Part shown: one piece after another, positions 19,721 through 30,382 of the stretch
Numbering within the stretch: the stretch's first letter is position 1
Layout: every line of letters begins with the position of its first letter
Source: Alphaproteobacteria bacterium
GTDB taxonomy: Bacteria; Pseudomonadota; Alphaproteobacteria; CACIAM-22H2
Reading direction: 5' to 3'
Length of the DNA stretch: 64,000 nucleotides
NCBI GenBank assembly: GCA_017308135.1
Contig: JAFKFM010000008.1
Location: 806,001-870,000, forward strand
The notes under the pieces: generated by a model
The model's database searches: none
What the model was told of the DNA's origin: nothing
The model's input: the letters and a program-made list of their open reading frames with translations, nothing else
Program-made: the position numbers and the translations under genes

Positions 19721-20206
19721 TTACGCCATTTCGGAGGGGCGGCGCTCGCGCGCGATCCGGTCGAGCACGCCGTTGAGGAAGCCGGCTTCTGCGCCCGCAT
19801 CGAATGCATAGGCGAGTTCGACGTATTCGCCGATGGTCGTGCGCGCGGGAATATCCGCGCGCGCCAGAATCTCGAACACGCCCGCGCGCAATGCGGCGCG
19901 CAGCACCGGATCGATGCGCTGCAACGTCCAGTTCTTGGCCAGTGCCGGCGAAATCAAACCGTCGATCTCGGGCTTGCGCGCCCAAGCGCCCTCGACGATC
20001 GCCTTGAAGAACTCGGGATCGGCCGTCGCCCAATCGGGCCCGCCGAGACCGGGCTTCAAACGATAGCGGCGGAATTCGTCGATCGTCGTGGCGGGATCCT
20101 CGCCGCGGAATTCGATCTGATAAAGCGCTTGCACCGCCGCGAGGCGCGACGTGGTGCGCGCACCCTTGCGCCCGCCCCCATGGCTGTCGTTCGACGCGTC
20201 GGTCAT
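19721..20206 (-). CDS. nusB: Transcription antitermination factor NusB
   Basis: A 161-residue NusB that binds boxA RNA with NusE/S10 during rRNA antitermination. The family N-terminus is extended by about 20 residues of Gly, Lys and Arg before SRLAAVQALYQIEF. The C-terminal helical pattern (PARTTIGEYVELAYAFDA, NGVLDRIARE) is typical. Its ATG overlaps the ribH stop as ATGA, so its translation is coupled to lumazine synthase. Confidence 0.95.
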   Translation of the reverse strand: MTDASNDSHGGGRKGARTTSRLAAVQALYQIEFRGEDPATTIDEFRRYRLKPGLGGPDWATADPEFFKAIVEGAWARKPEIDGLISPALAKNWTLQRIDPVLRAALRAGVFEILARADIPARTTIGEYVELAYAFDAGAEAGFLNGVLDRIARERRPSEMA

Positions 20207-20709
20207 GGTGCTAAACGCAGACGGCGCTTGAACGCGGCCATCGCCAACGCGGCGTTGGCGGCGTCGCGGCCCTTATTGCCCTTGTCGCGCTTGGCGCGCG
20301 CCCAGGCCTGTTCCTCGTTCTCGACCGTCAGGATGCCGTAGCCGATGGCAAGGCCGCGCCGTACGGCGAGGTCTTGCAAGCCCCGCGCGCTCTCACCGCA
20401 AACATAATCGTAATGCGTGGTCTCGCCGCGAATGACCGCCCCCAAGGCGACGAAGCCTTCATAGGGTTTCGGACCACCGGCTTGATGCGCGGCCAAATCG
20501 GCCATCGCGATGGCGCCGGGAATCTCGAAAGCGCCGGGTACGGCGACGCGCTCGGCCGTACCCCCGACCGCTTCGATCGCTTCGATGGCGCCCAGCGCCA
20601 TTTCGTCTGCGAGATCGGCGTAGAAGCGCGCCTCGACGATCAGGATGACGGGCTTCTCGCCCGTGAAATCGGCCTTCGATGGCGCCGTGAAATCCGCGCG
20701 ACCAAACAT
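20203..20709 (-). CDS. ribH: 6,7-dimethyl-8-ribityllumazine synthase
   Basis: A 168-residue lumazine synthase that condenses 5-amino-6-ribitylaminouracil with the 4-carbon product of RibB. The catalytic histidine lies in RGETTHYDYVCGE (about residue 90), and GLQDLAVRRGLAIGYGILT is conserved. Its ATG overlaps the RibB stop as TGATG. Together with ribD, ribE and ribB it completes the riboflavin pathway apart from GTP cyclohydrolase II, which is not convincingly encoded here. Confidence 0.95.
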   Translation of the reverse strand: MFGRADFTAPSKADFTGEKPVILIVEARFYADLADEMALGAIEAIEAVGGTAERVAVPGAFEIPGAIAMADLAAHQAGGPKPYEGFVALGAVIRGETTHYDYVCGESARGLQDLAVRRGLAIGYGILTVENEEQAWARAKRDKGNKGRDAANAALAMAAFKRRLRLAP

Positions 20710-21893
20710 CAGATCGCCCGATGGCCGACGATGTTGAGCCCGTAGCCTTCGAGCCCGACGACCGAACGGCGCGCGTTGGTCAGCAGAACCATGTCCTTCA
20801 CTCCGAGATCGAGCAGGATTTGCGCGCCGATCCCGTAGTCGCGCAATTGCGGTCCCGCCTCGGGCGGCACCTGTTTGGAAATCGGGGCCGGATTGGCCTT
20901 GTCGCCGTAGCGCGCGCGCACGCGGTCGCTGAGGCTGGTGGCACGCGGCTCGCGCAGCAGCACCACGACGCCCCGCCCGCCTTGCGCGATCGACCGCATC
21001 GCGGCGTGGAGTTGTTCCGAACGCCCCGCCCCGCGATCGCCGAGCACGTCGTCAAGCACCGACAGCGCGTGCATGCGCACGGGCACCGGTTCGCCGCCGG
21101 TCACGTCGCCCTTCACCAGCGCGATATGCTCGGCATAGGACGCGGTGTTGACATAGACGTGCATTTTCCAAGCACCGCCGTATTCGCTGTCGAATTCGGT
21201 TTCGATCACGCGTTCGACGATACGGTCGTTCTTGCGGCGATAGGCGATCAGGTCGGCGATCGTGCCCACACGCAAGCCATGGAACTGGGCGAATTTCACC
21301 AGATCGGGCAGACGGGCCATCGTCCCGTCGTCGTTCATCACTTCGCAGATCACGCCGGCCGGGATCAAACCCGCCATGCGCGCGATATCGACCGCCGCTT
21401 CCGTATGGCCCGCGCGCACCAGCGTGCCGCCGTCGCGCGCCATCAGCGGGAAGACATGGCCGGGCGAGCCGATATCGTCCTTGCCCTTCGACGGATCGAT
21501 CGCGACCTGCACGGTGCGCGCGCGGTCGGCCGCCGAGATACCGGTGGTGATGCCTTCGCGCGCTTCGATCGACACGGTGAACGCGGTTTGATGGCGCGAA
21601 GCGTTGTCCGGGCTCATTGGCTTCAAGCCGAGCTTCGCGCAGCGCTCCGGCGTCATGGCGAGGCAAATAAGACCACGCCCGAACTTGGCCATGAAGTTGA
21701 TCGCTTCCGGCGTGGCGAATTGCGCGGGGATCACGAGATCGCCCTCGTTCTCGCGGCTTTCGTCGTCCACCAGGATGAACATGCGCCCGTTGCGCGCGTC
21801 TTCCACAATGTCCTCGATCGAGGAGAGGAAGGCGAGATCGACCTGGCCGGTGGCCAGGATTTCGCGCTGCTTGCCGGAGATCGGGTTGGCCAA
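20709..21893 (-). CDS. ribB: 3,4-dihydroxy-2-butanone-4-phosphate synthase fused to degenerate GTP cyclohydrolase II domain (RibBX-type)
   Basis: The protein is about 394 residues. The N-terminal DHBP synthase is intact: [18 protein letters not shown] and [25 protein letters not shown] hold the metal and substrate residues. The C-terminal half aligns with GTP cyclohydrolase II, but where the family has a zinc site of three cysteines (GEC.TGD..GSLRCDCG) this protein has [22 protein letters not shown], with no cysteines, so cyclohydrolase activity should be lost. No ATG exists near the expected start; TTG at 21891-21893, seven bases after the AGG of a ribE stop region, is chosen. RibBX-type hybrids are known in Proteobacteria. 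Confidence 0.9.
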   Translation of the reverse strand: MANPISGKQREILATGQVDLAFLSSIEDIVEDARNGRMFILVDDESRENEGDLVIPAQFATPEAINFMAKFGRGLICLAMTPERCAKLGLKPMSPDNASRHQTAFTVSIEAREGITTGISAADRARTVQVAIDPSKGKDDIGSPGHVFPLMARDGGTLVRAGHTEAAVDIARMAGLIPAGVICEVMNDDGTMARLPDLVKFAQFHGLRVGTIADLIAYRRKNDRIVERVIETEFDSEYGGAWKMHVYVNTASYAEHIALVKGDVTGGEPVPVRMHALSVLDDVLGDRGAGRSEQLHAAMRSIAQGGRGVVVLLREPRATSLSDRVRARYGDKANPAPISKQVPPEAGPQLRDYGIGAQILLDLGVKDMVLLTNARRSVVGLEGYGLNIVGHRAI

Positions 21894-21901
21894 GATCGAA
21901 C

Positions 21902-22510
21902 CTATTTTCCGAGGATGCGCGCAACATAGCGCGCAAGGGCGTCGACTTCCATGTTGACGAGGTCGCCGGGCACAAGATCGCCCAATGTCGTCGCCGACCA
22001 GGTATGCGGGATGACGTTGATCGCGAAATGGCAGCCGCCCCCCGCGATATCGGTCACGTCGTTGACGGTCAGCGACACGCCGTCCAGCGCCACCGAGCCT
22101 TTGGCCGCGATATAGCGCGCAAAGGCCGGCGGCACTTCGAAAACGAGCTTGTGCGACCCGCCGACCGGTTCGGCCGAGACGAGCTTGGCCGTCGCGTCGA
22201 CATGGCCCGAGACGATATGCCCGCCCAGCTCCTGCCCGACCTTCAGCGACGGTTCGAGATTGACCCGCGTGCCGATCTTCCAAGCGCCCAGCGTGGTCTT
22301 GGACAGGGTCTCGGCCGAGGCTTCGGCGGCGAACCAGTCGGGGCCCTTTTCGATCGCGGTCAAGCAGCAGCCCGAACAGGCGATCGACGCCCCGATCTCG
22401 GTCGCGGCGAGATCGAGGCCGGTGGAAATGACCAGGCGCGTGTCGCTCGCCTTCGCGGCGGGCTCCAGCGCCTTGACGGTGCCTTTGTCGACGATGATTC
22501 CGGTGAACAT
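21902..22510 (-). CDS. ribE: Riboflavin synthase (alpha chain)
   Basis: A 202-residue two-domain lumazine-binding protein that dismutates two lumazines to riboflavin. The start is MFTGIIVDKG, the invariant N-terminus of the family; an in-frame extension of 20 codons upstream was rejected. Both halves show GVSLTVN- and CSGCCLTAI-type motifs, and GHIVSGHVD is present. It lies ten bases after ribD and eight bases before the probable TTG start of RibB. Confidence 0.95.
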   Translation of the reverse strand: MFTGIIVDKGTVKALEPAAKASDTRLVISTGLDLAATEIGASIACSGCCLTAIEKGPDWFAAEASAETLSKTTLGAWKIGTRVNLEPSLKVGQELGGHIVSGHVDATAKLVSAEPVGGSHKLVFEVPPAFARYIAAKGSVALDGVSLTVNDVTDIAGGGCHFAINVIPHTWSATTLGDLVPGDLVNMEVDALARYVARILGK

Positions 22511-22520
22511 GTCCGGCAAC

Positions 22521-23600
22521 CTAGTGATCCCGGGTCCAAGTTTCCAGCGTGTCGTCGCCAATCTTTTCAAGGGTTTCCAGGCGGAAACCGGGCGCGTTCG
22601 CCAGTTCCGCCACGCCGAAGGCGGCGATCGCGGGCACGCCGTCGCCGCCGATCACCCGCCCGGCCCGGAAAATCGCCAAGCGATCGACCGCGTCGGCGCG
22701 CAAAAACGCGCCCGCCAGTTGCGCCCCGCCTTCGATCATCAATCGTGTGATGCCCTTGGCGGCGAGCGCTTTGAGGAGCGCATCGGGGGTCGCATGACCT
22801 TCCCGCCCCGGTTCGAGCGCGAGCATCTCGACCCCGCTTTCGGCGAAAGCGGCGACGCGAAATTTGTCGGCGTCGGGGCGATGGACGATCCAGCTCGGCT
22901 GGCTTTTCGCGGTGCGCACGAGCTTGGCGGTGAGCGGCGTGCGCAAGCGCCCATCGACGACGATGCGGACCTTTCTCGAATTATCGAACCCCGGCAGACG
23001 TACATCGAGCGACGGATCATCGGCCAGCACCGTGCCCGACCCGACCATGATCGCGTCGTGTTGCGCACGGATCAAATGCGCCCGCGCGCGCGAAGCGTCG
23101 CCGGTGATCCATTTGCTCTCGCCCGTCTTCGTCGCGATGCGCATATCGAGCGAGCCCGCGAGCTTCAGCGTGACGAGCGGTTTGCCCGCGCGCACGCGTT
23201 TGAAGAACCCGGCGTTGAGCGCGTCCGCTTCGGCTTTACATATCCCCTGCTCGACCGCGATGCCGGCCTCGCGCAGCATCGCGATCCCGCGCCCATCGAC
23301 GCGGTTGTCCGGATCGCCGGTCGCGACGACCACGCGCGCGACTTGCGCGGCGATCAATGCTTCCGCGCAAGGCGGCGTTTTGCCGTGATGGGAACAAGGT
23401 TCGAGCGTGACATAGACCGTGGCGCCCTTCGCGGCGGAACCGGCGCGCGCGAGCGCTTGCGTCTCGGCATGCGGGCGTCCGCCGGCTTGCGTCCAGCCCC
23501 GCCCGACGACGATGCCGTCTTTGACGATCACGCAGCCGACCGCCGGGTTCGGCCACGTATTGCCAAGCCCCCGCCGCGCCAACGCCAGCGCCGCGTCCAT
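22521..23600 (-). CDS. ribD: Bifunctional diaminohydroxyphosphoribosylaminopyrimidine deaminase/reductase
   Basis: A 359-residue enzyme with an N-terminal deaminase and C-terminal reductase. Zinc ligands are His44 (RPHAE), Cys69 (LEPCS) and Cys78 (PPCAE). The reductase region includes KWITGDASRARAHLIRAQHDAIMVG. The start MDAALALARRGLG matches the family, although no clear ribosome binding site precedes it; it lies 19 bases past the nrdR stop. A longer N-terminus from a non-ATG codon is possible. Both activities precede lumazine formation. Confidence 0.94.
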   Translation of the reverse strand: MDAALALARRGLGNTWPNPAVGCVIVKDGIVVGRGWTQAGGRPHAETQALARAGSAAKGATVYVTLEPCSHHGKTPPCAEALIAAQVARVVVATGDPDNRVDGRGIAMLREAGIAVEQGICKAEADALNAGFFKRVRAGKPLVTLKLAGSLDMRIATKTGESKWITGDASRARAHLIRAQHDAIMVGSGTVLADDPSLDVRLPGFDNSRKVRIVVDGRLRTPLTAKLVRTAKSQPSWIVHRPDADKFRVAAFAESGVEMLALEPGREGHATPDALLKALAAKGITRLMIEGGAQLAGAFLRADAVDRLAIFRAGRVIGGDGVPAIAAFGVAELANAPGFRLETLEKIGDDTLETWTRDH

Positions 23601-23619
23601 ATGGACGCGGTCGATGGCT

Positions 23620-24087
23620 TCAGAGTTTGTCGTCGTCGTCGCCACCGAGCTTGCCGACGAAATCCTCGAAATCCTTCGCCTCGCGGAAATTCTTATAGAC
23701 CGACGCGAAGCGGATATAGGCGACATGGTCGAGGGTGCGCAGCGCATCCATCACCATCTCGCCGACGACCGTCGAGGGGATTTCGTTCTCGCCCAGGCTT
23801 TCCAGACGACGCTGGATGCCCGACACGATGCGCTCCACGCGCTCGGGCTCCACCGGGCGCTTGCGCACCGCATGCGTCAGCGAGCGCGAAAGCTTGTCGC
23901 GCTCGAACGGCTCCTTCACGCCGTTCTTCTTCACGATCACGAGTTCGCGCAGTTGCACGCGCTCGAAGGTCGTGAAGCGCGACCCGCAAGACGGGCAAAA
24001 ACGCCGGCGCCGGATCGCGCCGCCGTCCTCGGTCGGGCGCGAATCCTTCACCTGGGTATCGTCGTGGCCGCAGAACGGACAGCGCAT
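23620..24087 (-). CDS. nrdR: Transcriptional repressor NrdR
   Basis: A 155-residue repressor of ribonucleotide reductase genes. It has the N-terminal zinc ribbon (CPFCGH at residues 3-8, then CPSCGSRF near residue 31) and an ATP-cone domain ([23 protein letters not shown]). The C-terminus is acidic, with several Asp residues. It lies 27 bases downstream of glyA and 19 bases upstream of ribD. The linkage glyA-nrdR-ribD is conserved in alphaproteobacteria; the regulatory targets are elsewhere. Confidence 0.96.
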   Translation of the reverse strand: MRCPFCGHDDTQVKDSRPTEDGGAIRRRRFCPSCGSRFTTFERVQLRELVIVKKNGVKEPFERDKLSRSLTHAVRKRPVEPERVERIVSGIQRRLESLGENEIPSTVVGEMVMDALRTLDHVAYIRFASVYKNFREAKDFEDFVGKLGGDDDDKL

Positions 24088-24114
24088 TGGACCCTGTTCC
24101 TTGTTTCTTCGTTA

Positions 24115-25419
<1,305 letters not shown>

Positions 25420-25434
25420 CGTGCTTAGACCCTT

Positions 25435-25866
25435 TCAACCCAGCTTGGCGACGCGCTTTTCGTGGCGCCCGCCTTCGAACGACGTGGACAGAAAAACTTT
25501 AAGTGCCGCGCGCGCGACTTCGATCCCGATCAGCCTTGCGCCGAACACGACGACATTCGCGTCGTTGTGCTGGCGGCACAGGCGCGCACCCGTCTCGTCA
25601 TGAACGAGCGCCGCGCGGATATGGCGATGGCGATTGGCGGCGATCGAAATCCCTATGCCCGAGCCGCAGAGCAACACGCCGCGCGCGGCGCGCCCTTCCT
25701 TCAGGGCGACCGCCAGCGCATGCGCGAAATCGGGGTAATCGACGCTGTCGGCGGAGTTCGTGCCGAGATCCAGGACCTTATAGCCAGCCGCTTCCAAATC
25801 CTTGACCAACAAGGATTTCATTTCGAATCCGCCATGGTCGGCGGCGATCGCGATCGTCTCTGTCAT
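25435..25866 (-). CDS. rpiB: Ribose 5-phosphate isomerase B
   Basis: A 143-residue RpiB/LacAB-type isomerase interconverting ribose 5-phosphate and ribulose 5-phosphate. The active-site segment CGSGIGISIAANRHRHIRA (about residues 68-86) and the C-terminal HNDANVVVFGARLIG are present. The start MTETIAIAADHG was chosen by family alignment; an in-frame ATG 25 codons upstream lies within the spacer. Ribulose 5-phosphate is the substrate of the RibB enzyme encoded downstream in the same transcript. Confidence 0.95.
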   Translation of the reverse strand: MTETIAIAADHGGFEMKSLLVKDLEAAGYKVLDLGTNSADSVDYPDFAHALAVALKEGRAARGVLLCGSGIGISIAANRHRHIRAALVHDETGARLCRQHNDANVVVFGARLIGIEVARAALKVFLSTSFEGGRHEKRVAKLG

Positions 25867-25945
25867 GTTGAGGTCCCGGGCGCAAAATCTGGGGGAACCT
25901 ACCATATGTCGTTTGGGCGCTACAATCGGCCCCCAAGCCATTGGG

Positions 25946-26143
25946 CTATCGCGGTTTTTGAGATTCCAGGCCCTGTTTGCGCAATTGCGCCTCCAGCTTG
26001 CGCAAGGCGTTGGCCCGCAGCGTGACCGGGGCCGCGTTCGCCGGGCCCATGATCGAGACTTCCAGGCCGCTCTCGGCGTCGATCGCCGAAACCTTCACGA
26101 AATTCCCGACTTGGTGGAATTCGAAGAAGACTTCGCGGCTCAT
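25946..26143 (-). CDS. Small conserved protein, probable DUF6898 type
   Basis: A 65-residue soluble protein, MSREVFFEFHQVGNFVKVSA, with alternating hydrophobic residues suggesting a small beta-rich domain and a C-terminal basic helix. Similar proteins are found beside rpiB/glyA in other Rhodospirillales, and I believe they match DUF6898, but I cannot confirm this. The start overlaps the preceding gene's stop as ATGA. Function unknown. It is followed by a 79-base gap before rpiB. Confidence 0.65.
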   Translation of the reverse strand: MSREVFFEFHQVGNFVKVSAIDAESGLEVSIMGPANAAPVTLRANALRKLEAQLRKQGLESQKPR

Positions 26144-27024
26144 CCGCGCAGCTCCGAATAGAGCAACGACGTTTCGATCTTGCCGCCGTCGGGCGTGGCG
26201 AATTCGCGGCGCTGGTTCATGCCGACGAGATGCACGACATGGACGGGATCGTGCGGATATTTCGGATCGAGCACGAGCTTCGCTTCGCGGTCGATCATCG
26301 GCAGCGCCAAGCCGCAGCAGAAATTATATTCGGGCGGCAGGAACTGCACGCTGTCGGAATCCGAGCGCCCGAGCACCGTGTAGCAGGCGAGGTTGAGGGC
26401 GATCTGCTCGGTGTATTTATTCGCGGCGTTGGAAATGCCGGCGGTCGCGAATTCCTGCCACTTCGCCCAAACGGGGCTGTCGCGCCGCCCGGCGAACAGG
26501 CCGGAATTCAACACCGGATTGGCGGCGAGTACGCTGGCGATGCCTTCGCCGAACGACGCGGCGGCGGCCTCGCGATGCATGGCTTGGGTCGCCTGCCCGC
26601 CGGAATAGAGATGCGCGTAAGCGCGATGAAGCTCGGGCACGATCGCGAAGCCGTAGCGGCGCGCGGCTTCCATCGGCACGGTCACACCTTCGGCCGATTG
26701 CACCCAGGCGTCGGCGTCGATCCATTGGATGACGTTGGCCTGCGGAAAATAGCGCGGCAGGAAGGGCCGCGACGTCATCGCGCGATAGCCGTCGCCCATG
26801 CGCGCGACTTCCGCGTCCTTGTTGCGCGGCTCGATATCCCAGCCGACGGGCACGCGGACGATCTTTTCCGCCGCCAGCCATTCGCATTGTTCGCCGTCCA
26901 GACCGAAATCGAGAATGGCGAGCCCTACGCCGCCCAAGCGCAAGGCTTGCAGCGAGCGCAACGTATCGCGCGCATAACGGAAATACTTCGCGTCGGACCC
27001 GGTGACGATAACGGAATCGGCCAT
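26140..27024 (-). CDS. Glycosyltransferase-like protein with DAD motif (GT8-like)
   Basis: A 294-residue protein. Features suggesting a GT-A fold are the N-terminal VIVTGSDAKYFRYARDTLRSL, the motif IQWIDADAWVQ (about residue 103), where DAD would hold the metal-binding carboxylates, and the later VLNSGLFAGRRD, typical of GT8 enzymes. The C-terminal HDPVHVVHLVGMN has the His pattern seen before the end of GT8 domains. The start MADSVIV was chosen from the family-like N-terminus. It is divergent from a methyltransferase gene and overlaps the small downstream gene by ATGA. Acceptor and donor are unknown. Confidence 0.65.
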   Translation of the reverse strand: MADSVIVTGSDAKYFRYARDTLRSLQALRLGGVGLAILDFGLDGEQCEWLAAEKIVRVPVGWDIEPRNKDAEVARMGDGYRAMTSRPFLPRYFPQANVIQWIDADAWVQSAEGVTVPMEAARRYGFAIVPELHRAYAHLYSGGQATQAMHREAAAASFGEGIASVLAANPVLNSGLFAGRRDSPVWAKWQEFATAGISNAANKYTEQIALNLACYTVLGRSDSDSVQFLPPEYNFCCGLALPMIDREAKLVLDPKYPHDPVHVVHLVGMNQRREFATPDGGKIETSLLYSELRG

Positions 27025-27113
27025 GGCGTTAAGAATATCACCGAACGCGCGCAGCGTTGACCCTGGCCGAAAGATCAACCGAGAATGGGTCACGCGTAAC
27101 TTCGAGTCGCTGC

Positions 27114-27857
27114 ATGCCCGTCATCCCCGATTTGATCGCCCTTTACGAGGCCGAAGGCATCGAGATTTCGACCGGTCTCAATTCCTGGCATTTGAAGAAC
27201 AGCGCCGAGGCGCCGTTCACCTGGTTCATGCGCGCCGGCAAATCGCTGACGCCGGGCCTGGGCATCGCGATGCAGGAAGTCTATCTGCTCGAATGCATGT
27301 TCGCGACATGGCGGCCCAAGCGTTCGCTGGTGATCGGCAATTCCTATGGCTGGAGCACGATCGCGCTCGCCCTCGCCAATCGCGAGGGACGCACGCTGGG
27401 CCTCGACACCGGGGCCGATGTGCAATCGGTCTCGGGCATTCACCTCACCAACAAGATCGCCAAGCGCAACGCGCTGGATTGCTACGCGGTCGGCGCGCCC
27501 TCGCCCGGCGGCGTCGCCCCCACCGTCGCGCGCGAATTGAAGGGGCCGGTCGAATTCGCCCTCATCGACGGCGAACATACCCGCGAAGCCTTGGCCCGCG
27601 ATTTGGATGCGGTGCGCGCGGTGGCCACACAAGATTGCGTCTATCTGTGCCACGACGTGTTGAATTTCGACATGCGACCGACCGCCGCCGAGTTCGCCGA
27701 ACGCCACGGCATGAAACTCGACATTCTGACGCGCACGCCCTCGGGCATGGCGGTGATCCGTCCGGCGGAAGTGGAGCCGGGCCTCGCGCGCGCGATCCAC
27801 GCATTCGCGGGATCGGAAGAGCTTTTCCGCCGTTGGGTGGCCCAGCCGCCGGGCTGA
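27114..27857 (+). CDS. Class I SAM-dependent methyltransferase (Methyltransf_24-like)
   Basis: A 247-residue protein with a nucleotide-binding motif SLVIGNSYGWSTIALALA (about residues 65-82) followed by LGLDTG, and a later acidic FALIDGEHTREALARDLDAV, a pattern typical of Methyltransf_24. The start MPVIPDLIALYE was chosen because the upstream in-frame sequence is not protein-like. It is divergent from a GT8-like gene, so a glycan-modifying pair is possible. Substrate unknown. Confidence 0.7.
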   Translation: MPVIPDLIALYEAEGIEISTGLNSWHLKNSAEAPFTWFMRAGKSLTPGLGIAMQEVYLLECMFATWRPKRSLVIGNSYGWSTIALALANREGRTLGLDTGADVQSVSGIHLTNKIAKRNALDCYAVGAPSPGGVAPTVARELKGPVEFALIDGEHTREALARDLDAVRAVATQDCVYLCHDVLNFDMRPTAAEFAERHGMKLDILTRTPSGMAVIRPAEVEPGLARAIHAFAGSEELFRRWVAQPPG

Positions 27858-27905
27858 TCCGGGGCGCCTTGCCGGGAAGATGCTTTAAGTCTAAAGTATT
27901 TCCCG

Positions 27906-28364
27906 ATGGATGCGCCCTTCACCCTGAAACTGCCGATCCGCTTCAGCCATACCGACCCGGCGGGGATCGTCTATTTCCCGAACTATTTCGACTTCTGCAA
28001 CGCGGCGGTCGAAGACCTCTATACGCGCGCACTCGGCGTGGACTACGCCAAGCTGATCTTCGAAACGCGGCGCGGCACGCCCATCGTGCACGCCAGCTGC
28101 GATTTCTTCGTGCCGTCGAAAATGGGCGACACGCTCGACGCCACGGTGCTGCTGGGCGAAATCGGCCGCTCGTCGATCCCGATCGACATCTATTTCCACG
28201 CCGACAACGTGCTGCGCTTGAAAGCCAAGCTCGTGACGGTGCATATGGACCTCGACACGCGCAAATCGGCGCCGATCCCGGAAGGCTTGCGCGCCCGCTT
28301 CGACGCCTACAAGGCCGCGTCCGCGCATTGGACGCCGCCCGCCAAACCCGGAGACACGAAATGA
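27906..28364 (+). CDS. Acyl-CoA thioesterase, YbgC/4HBT family
   Basis: A 152-residue hotdog thioesterase. The catalytic Asp lies in RFSHTDPAGIVYFPNY (about residues 12-27), the best known signature of the family. Members hydrolyse acyl-CoA in the cytoplasm; many act near the Tol-Pal system, but no tol gene is nearby. Its stop overlaps the downstream RidA start as ATGA. Confidence 0.88.
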   Translation: MDAPFTLKLPIRFSHTDPAGIVYFPNYFDFCNAAVEDLYTRALGVDYAKLIFETRRGTPIVHASCDFFVPSKMGDTLDATVLLGEIGRSSIPIDIYFHADNVLRLKAKLVTVHMDLDTRKSAPIPEGLRARFDAYKAASAHWTPPAKPGDTK

Positions 28365-28765
28365 ATCGCGCGCTGCTGCCCGAAGGCTGGGACAAGCCCA
28401 AAGGCTACGCCAACGCCGTGGCCGCGAAGGGCACGCAAATCTACGTCGCCGGCCAGATCGGCTGGAACCCCGCGACCTCTGCGTTCGAGACCGACGATTT
28501 CGTGGCGCAAATCCGCCAAGCGTTGTCGAACATCGCCGCCTTGCTGAAGGAAGGCGGGGCCGGTCCCGAGCATCTTGTGCGGCTCACCTGGTTCGTGACC
28601 GACAAGGCCGAATACGCCGCGAACTTGCGTGAAATCGGCGGCGCCTATCGCGACGTTTTGGGCCGCAATTTCCCGGCCATGACCCTGGTCGAAGTGAAGT
28701 CGCTGCTCGAGCCGCGCGCCAAGGTGGAGATCGAAGCGACGGCGGTTGTCCCGGACCGCGCCTGA
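28361..28765 (+). CDS. RidA family protein
   Basis: A 134-residue protein of the RidA/YjgF/Rid superfamily, which hydrolyses reactive enamines and imines. [23 protein letters not shown] and the C-terminal [14 protein letters not shown], which contains the conserved substrate-binding Arg and Glu, are visible. It is coupled to the upstream thioesterase gene by ATGA. The subgroup and in vivo substrate are not clear. Confidence 0.85.
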   Translation: MNRALLPEGWDKPKGYANAVAAKGTQIYVAGQIGWNPATSAFETDDFVAQIRQALSNIAALLKEGGAGPEHLVRLTWFVTDKAEYAANLREIGGAYRDVLGRNFPAMTLVEVKSLLEPRAKVEIEATAVVPDRA

Positions 28766-28806
28766 CCTATAATCACGCCCGCCTAGTCTATCGAACGGAG
28801 TTGCAG

Positions 28807-30009
28807 ATGAACGCGTCCCCCTCGCCCAAGACGTCGAAACTCGATTTCCAGTGGGAGGACCCGTTCCTGATCGACGCGGATCTGTCGGAAGAAGAACGCA
28901 TGATCCGCGACGCGGCGCGCGACTATTGCCAAGGCAAGCTCGCCCCGCGCGTGAAGGAAGCCTTCCGCAACGAAACGACCGATCCCGCGATCTTCCGCGA
29001 AATGGGCGAGATGGGTTTCCTCGGCTCGACGATCGAAGGCTATGGCTGTGCCGGCACGTCCTATGTCGCCTATGGCCTGATCGCGCGCGAAGTGGAGCGC
29101 GTGGATAGCGGCTATCGCTCGATGATGAGCGTGCAGTCGTCGCTCGTTATGCACCCGATCAACGCCTACGGCACCGAAGCGCAGAAGCAGAAATATCTGC
29201 CCAAGCTCGCGACCGGCGAATGGATCGGCTGCTTCGGCCTGACCGAGCCCGATGCCGGTTCCGATCCCGGCGGCATGAAGACGCGCGCCCGCAAGGACGG
29301 CAACGGCTATGTCATCTCGGGCACCAAGATGTGGATTTCGAACGCGCCGATCGCCGACGTGTTCGTCGTCTGGGCGAAGGACGATGCCGGCGACATTCGC
29401 GGCTTCGTGCTCGAAAAGGGCATGAAGGGCCTGTCGGCGCCGAAGATCGAAGGCAAGTTCTCGCTTCGCGCCTCCATCACCGGCGAAATCGTCATGGACG
29501 AAGTGCGCGTGGGCGAAGACGCGCTGCTGCCCAACGTGAAGGGCCTCAAGGGGCCGTTCGGCTGCCTCAACCGCGCGCGCTACGGCATCGCGTGGGGCGT
29601 GATCGGTGCGGGCGAAGCCTGCTGGCACGGGGCGCGCACCTATACGCTGGAGCGTAAGATGTTCGGCCGCCCGCTGGCCGCCAACCAGCTGATCCAAAAG
29701 AAGCTCGCCGACATGCAGACCGAATTGTCGATCGGCCTGCTCGCCGCGCTGCGCGCCGGGCGCCTGATGGACGAAGGCAAGCTGTCGCCGGAAACGATCA
29801 GCCTGATTAAGCGCAACAATTGCGGCAAGGCGCTGGACGTCGCCCGCCAAGCGCGCGACATGCATGGCGGCAACGGCATCATGGACGAGTATCCGATCAT
29901 CCGGCACATGATGAACCTCGAAACCGTCAACACCTACGAAGGCACGCACGACGTGCACGCGCTGATCCTGGGCCGCGCCCAGACCGGCATCCAGGCCTTC
30001 GGGCCGTAG
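28807..30009 (+). CDS. gcdH: Glutaryl-CoA dehydrogenase
   Basis: A 400-residue acyl-CoA dehydrogenase that oxidatively decarboxylates glutaryl-CoA to crotonyl-CoA in lysine, tryptophan and glutarate degradation. FAD-binding [15 protein letters not shown] and the catalytic base Glu in [19 protein letters not shown] are visible and match GcdH. Start at the ATG six bases after GGAG (28797-28800); a TTG two codons earlier is possible. A LrgA-like gene starts 19 bases later. Confidence 0.94.
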   Translation: MNASPSPKTSKLDFQWEDPFLIDADLSEEERMIRDAARDYCQGKLAPRVKEAFRNETTDPAIFREMGEMGFLGSTIEGYGCAGTSYVAYGLIAREVERVDSGYRSMMSVQSSLVMHPINAYGTEAQKQKYLPKLATGEWIGCFGLTEPDAGSDPGGMKTRARKDGNGYVISGTKMWISNAPIADVFVVWAKDDAGDIRGFVLEKGMKGLSAPKIEGKFSLRASITGEIVMDEVRVGEDALLPNVKGLKGPFGCLNRARYGIAWGVIGAGEACWHGARTYTLERKMFGRPLAANQLIQKKLADMQTELSIGLLAALRAGRLMDEGKLSPETISLIKRNNCGKALDVARQARDMHGGNGIMDEYPIIRHMMNLETVNTYEGTHDVHALILGRAQTGIQAFGP

Positions 30010-30028
30010 ACGGAGAAGCGGCAGGGCG

Positions 30029-30382
30029 ATGCTCGAAACCCTCACCCTTCTGCTGGTCTGCCAGCTGATCGGCGAGGCGATCGTCCGCTACCTCGCCTTG
30101 CCGGTCCCCGGCCCCGTCCTGGGCATGGTGCTGCTGTTCGCGCTCCTGATGGCGCGCGGCAAAGTCGCCGACGATCTCGCCAAGACGACCGGCACGCTGC
30201 TCGACAATCTGTCGCTGCTGTTCGTGCCGGCGGGTGTGGGCGTGATCCTTTACGCCGATCTCATCGCCGCGGAATGGAAAGCGATCGCCGCGGCGCTGGT
30301 CGTCTCGACCCTCGCCGCCATCGCCGTCACGGCGCTGCTGATGAAGAAGCTCGCCAAGCCCTTGCCGAAAGACGGCGAATGA
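30029..30382 (+). CDS. CidA/LrgA family protein
   Basis: A 117-residue membrane protein with four predicted helices. LPVPGPVLGMVLLFALL and DNLSLLFVPAGVGVILY are the core family features. It pairs with LrgB-type proteins, which follow at once, and the pair affects programmed lysis, pyruvate or glycolate movement depending on species. The stop overlaps the next ATG as ATGA. Confidence 0.88.
   Translation: MLETLTLLLVCQLIGEAIVRYLALPVPGPVLGMVLLFALLMARGKVADDLAKTTGTLLDNLSLLFVPAGVGVILYADLIAAEWKAIAAALVVSTLAAIAVTALLMKKLAKPLPKDGE

Noticed and set aside
22511-23619. FMN riboswitch in the riboflavin operon
   Set aside because: Intergenic gaps are only 8-19 bases, too short, and no RFN-like pattern precedes rpiB or glyA.
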